Source: an uncultured Clostridia bacterium (GTDB lineage: Bacteria; Bacillota; Clostridia; UBA1381). From it: a stretch of 6,318 nucleotides of DNA. Shown here one piece after another: positions 6,105 to 6,318 of the stretch (its first letter is position 1; each line of letters begins with the position of its first letter). The stretch is taken from contig CALXSX010000021.1 of assembly GCA_944391265.1 (NCBI GenBank), positions 1-6,318 of the forward strand, given 5' to 3'. The position numbers and the translations under genes were made by a program. The notes below the pieces were generated by a model, which was not told the DNA's origin, did not search any database, and worked only from the letters and a program-made list of their open reading frames with translations.

Positions 6105-6318
6105 GTGGACTGTTATTCAAGACGTGTGTATTACTACGAAACAGATAAAATGGGGATAGTGCACCATTCAAACTATATAAGAATACTTGAGGAAGCGAGA
6201 GTGGATTTTCTCAGAAAGCATGGTGTTCCGTTTGAATATATAGAAAGTTTGGGTTATGTCAGTCCTGTTTTGAGTGTTAACGCACAGTATTTGTATTCAC
6301 TTGTATTTGGTGATGAAT
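6105..6318 (+). CDS. 4-HBT/YbgC-like acyl-CoA thioesterase (3' truncated by window end)
   Basis: The visible 71 residues carry the hotdog-fold thioesterase signature: YYYETDKMGIVHHSNYIRIL at 9-28, then EEARVDFLRKHG. Asp14 in the TD pair is at the position of the catalytic Asp of 4-hydroxybenzoyl-CoA thioesterases, and the HHSNY segment and EEAR motif match YbgC/FadM-type enzymes. These hydrolyse acyl-CoA or similar thioesters in the cytoplasm; the true substrate cannot be read from the sequence. The GTG start is chosen because an in-frame TAA lies directly before it (6102-6104), AGAGG at 6091-6095 is correctly spaced, and the next in-frame ATG (6150) would cut through the active-site motif. 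The ribosome binding site overlaps the last base of the nrdR stop, so coupling with nrdR is likely. The remaining half or more of the gene lies outside. Confidence 0.9.
   Translation, partial: MDCYSRRVYYYETDKMGIVHHSNYIRILEEARVDFLRKHGVPFEYIESLGYVSPVLSVNAQYLYSLVFGDE

Noticed and set aside
1..6318. CRISPR array, insertion sequence, prophage or tRNA/rRNA gene
   Set aside because: No direct repeats with spacers, transposase motifs, terminal inverted repeats or RNA gene signatures were seen. The window is almost fully occupied by housekeeping genes.

Overview
This looks like a chromosomal housekeeping segment from a low-to-moderate GC Firmicute, probably class Clostridia (Oscillospiraceae/Lachnospiraceae-like). 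The reasons are strong GGAGG-type ribosome binding sites, a TTGNNN/TATAAT promoter, moderately AT-rich DNA, and a glmU-pth-mfd order that recalls the Bacillus subtilis glmU-prs-ctc-pth-mfd region. Genus-level placement cannot be made from the sequence alone.

Layout. Bases 1-109 are the 3' end of ribF (FAD synthetase/riboflavin kinase). It is followed on the + strand, with very short gaps (1, 27 and 15 bases), by a GlmU homologue (111-1301), pth (1329-1889) and mfd (1905-5303), so the four probably form one transcript. mfd ends in tandem TAA stops and a strong intrinsic terminator at about 5338-5370. Convergent to it on the - strand is a 35-residue gene (5375-5482) that is easily missed. It has a textbook Shine-Dalgarno and encodes a one-helix membrane peptide with a Cys-X-Cys motif on each side of the helix. 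The same hairpin can terminate it. A divergent intergenic region (5483-5635) holds an AT palindrome and a clear promoter reading right into nrdR (5636-6091). A 13-base gap then leads to a GTG-started hotdog-fold thioesterase gene (6105 to the window end, truncated).

Function. GlmU makes the peptidoglycan precursor UDP-GlcNAc, Pth recycles peptidyl-tRNA, Mfd couples transcription stalling to excision repair, and NrdR represses ribonucleotide reductase genes. They are core functions and need not interact directly.

Most interesting points. (1) The GlmU homologue has a shortened N-terminal domain that has lost nearly every uridyltransferase catalytic and substrate-binding residue. Its acetyltransferase domain is complete, so it is probably a mono-functional enzyme in this organism. 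(2) The 35-residue Cys-X-Cys/transmembrane/Cys-X-Cys peptide gene is well supported by its translation signals and of unknown function. I saw no mobile element, CRISPR array, rRNA or tRNA gene.
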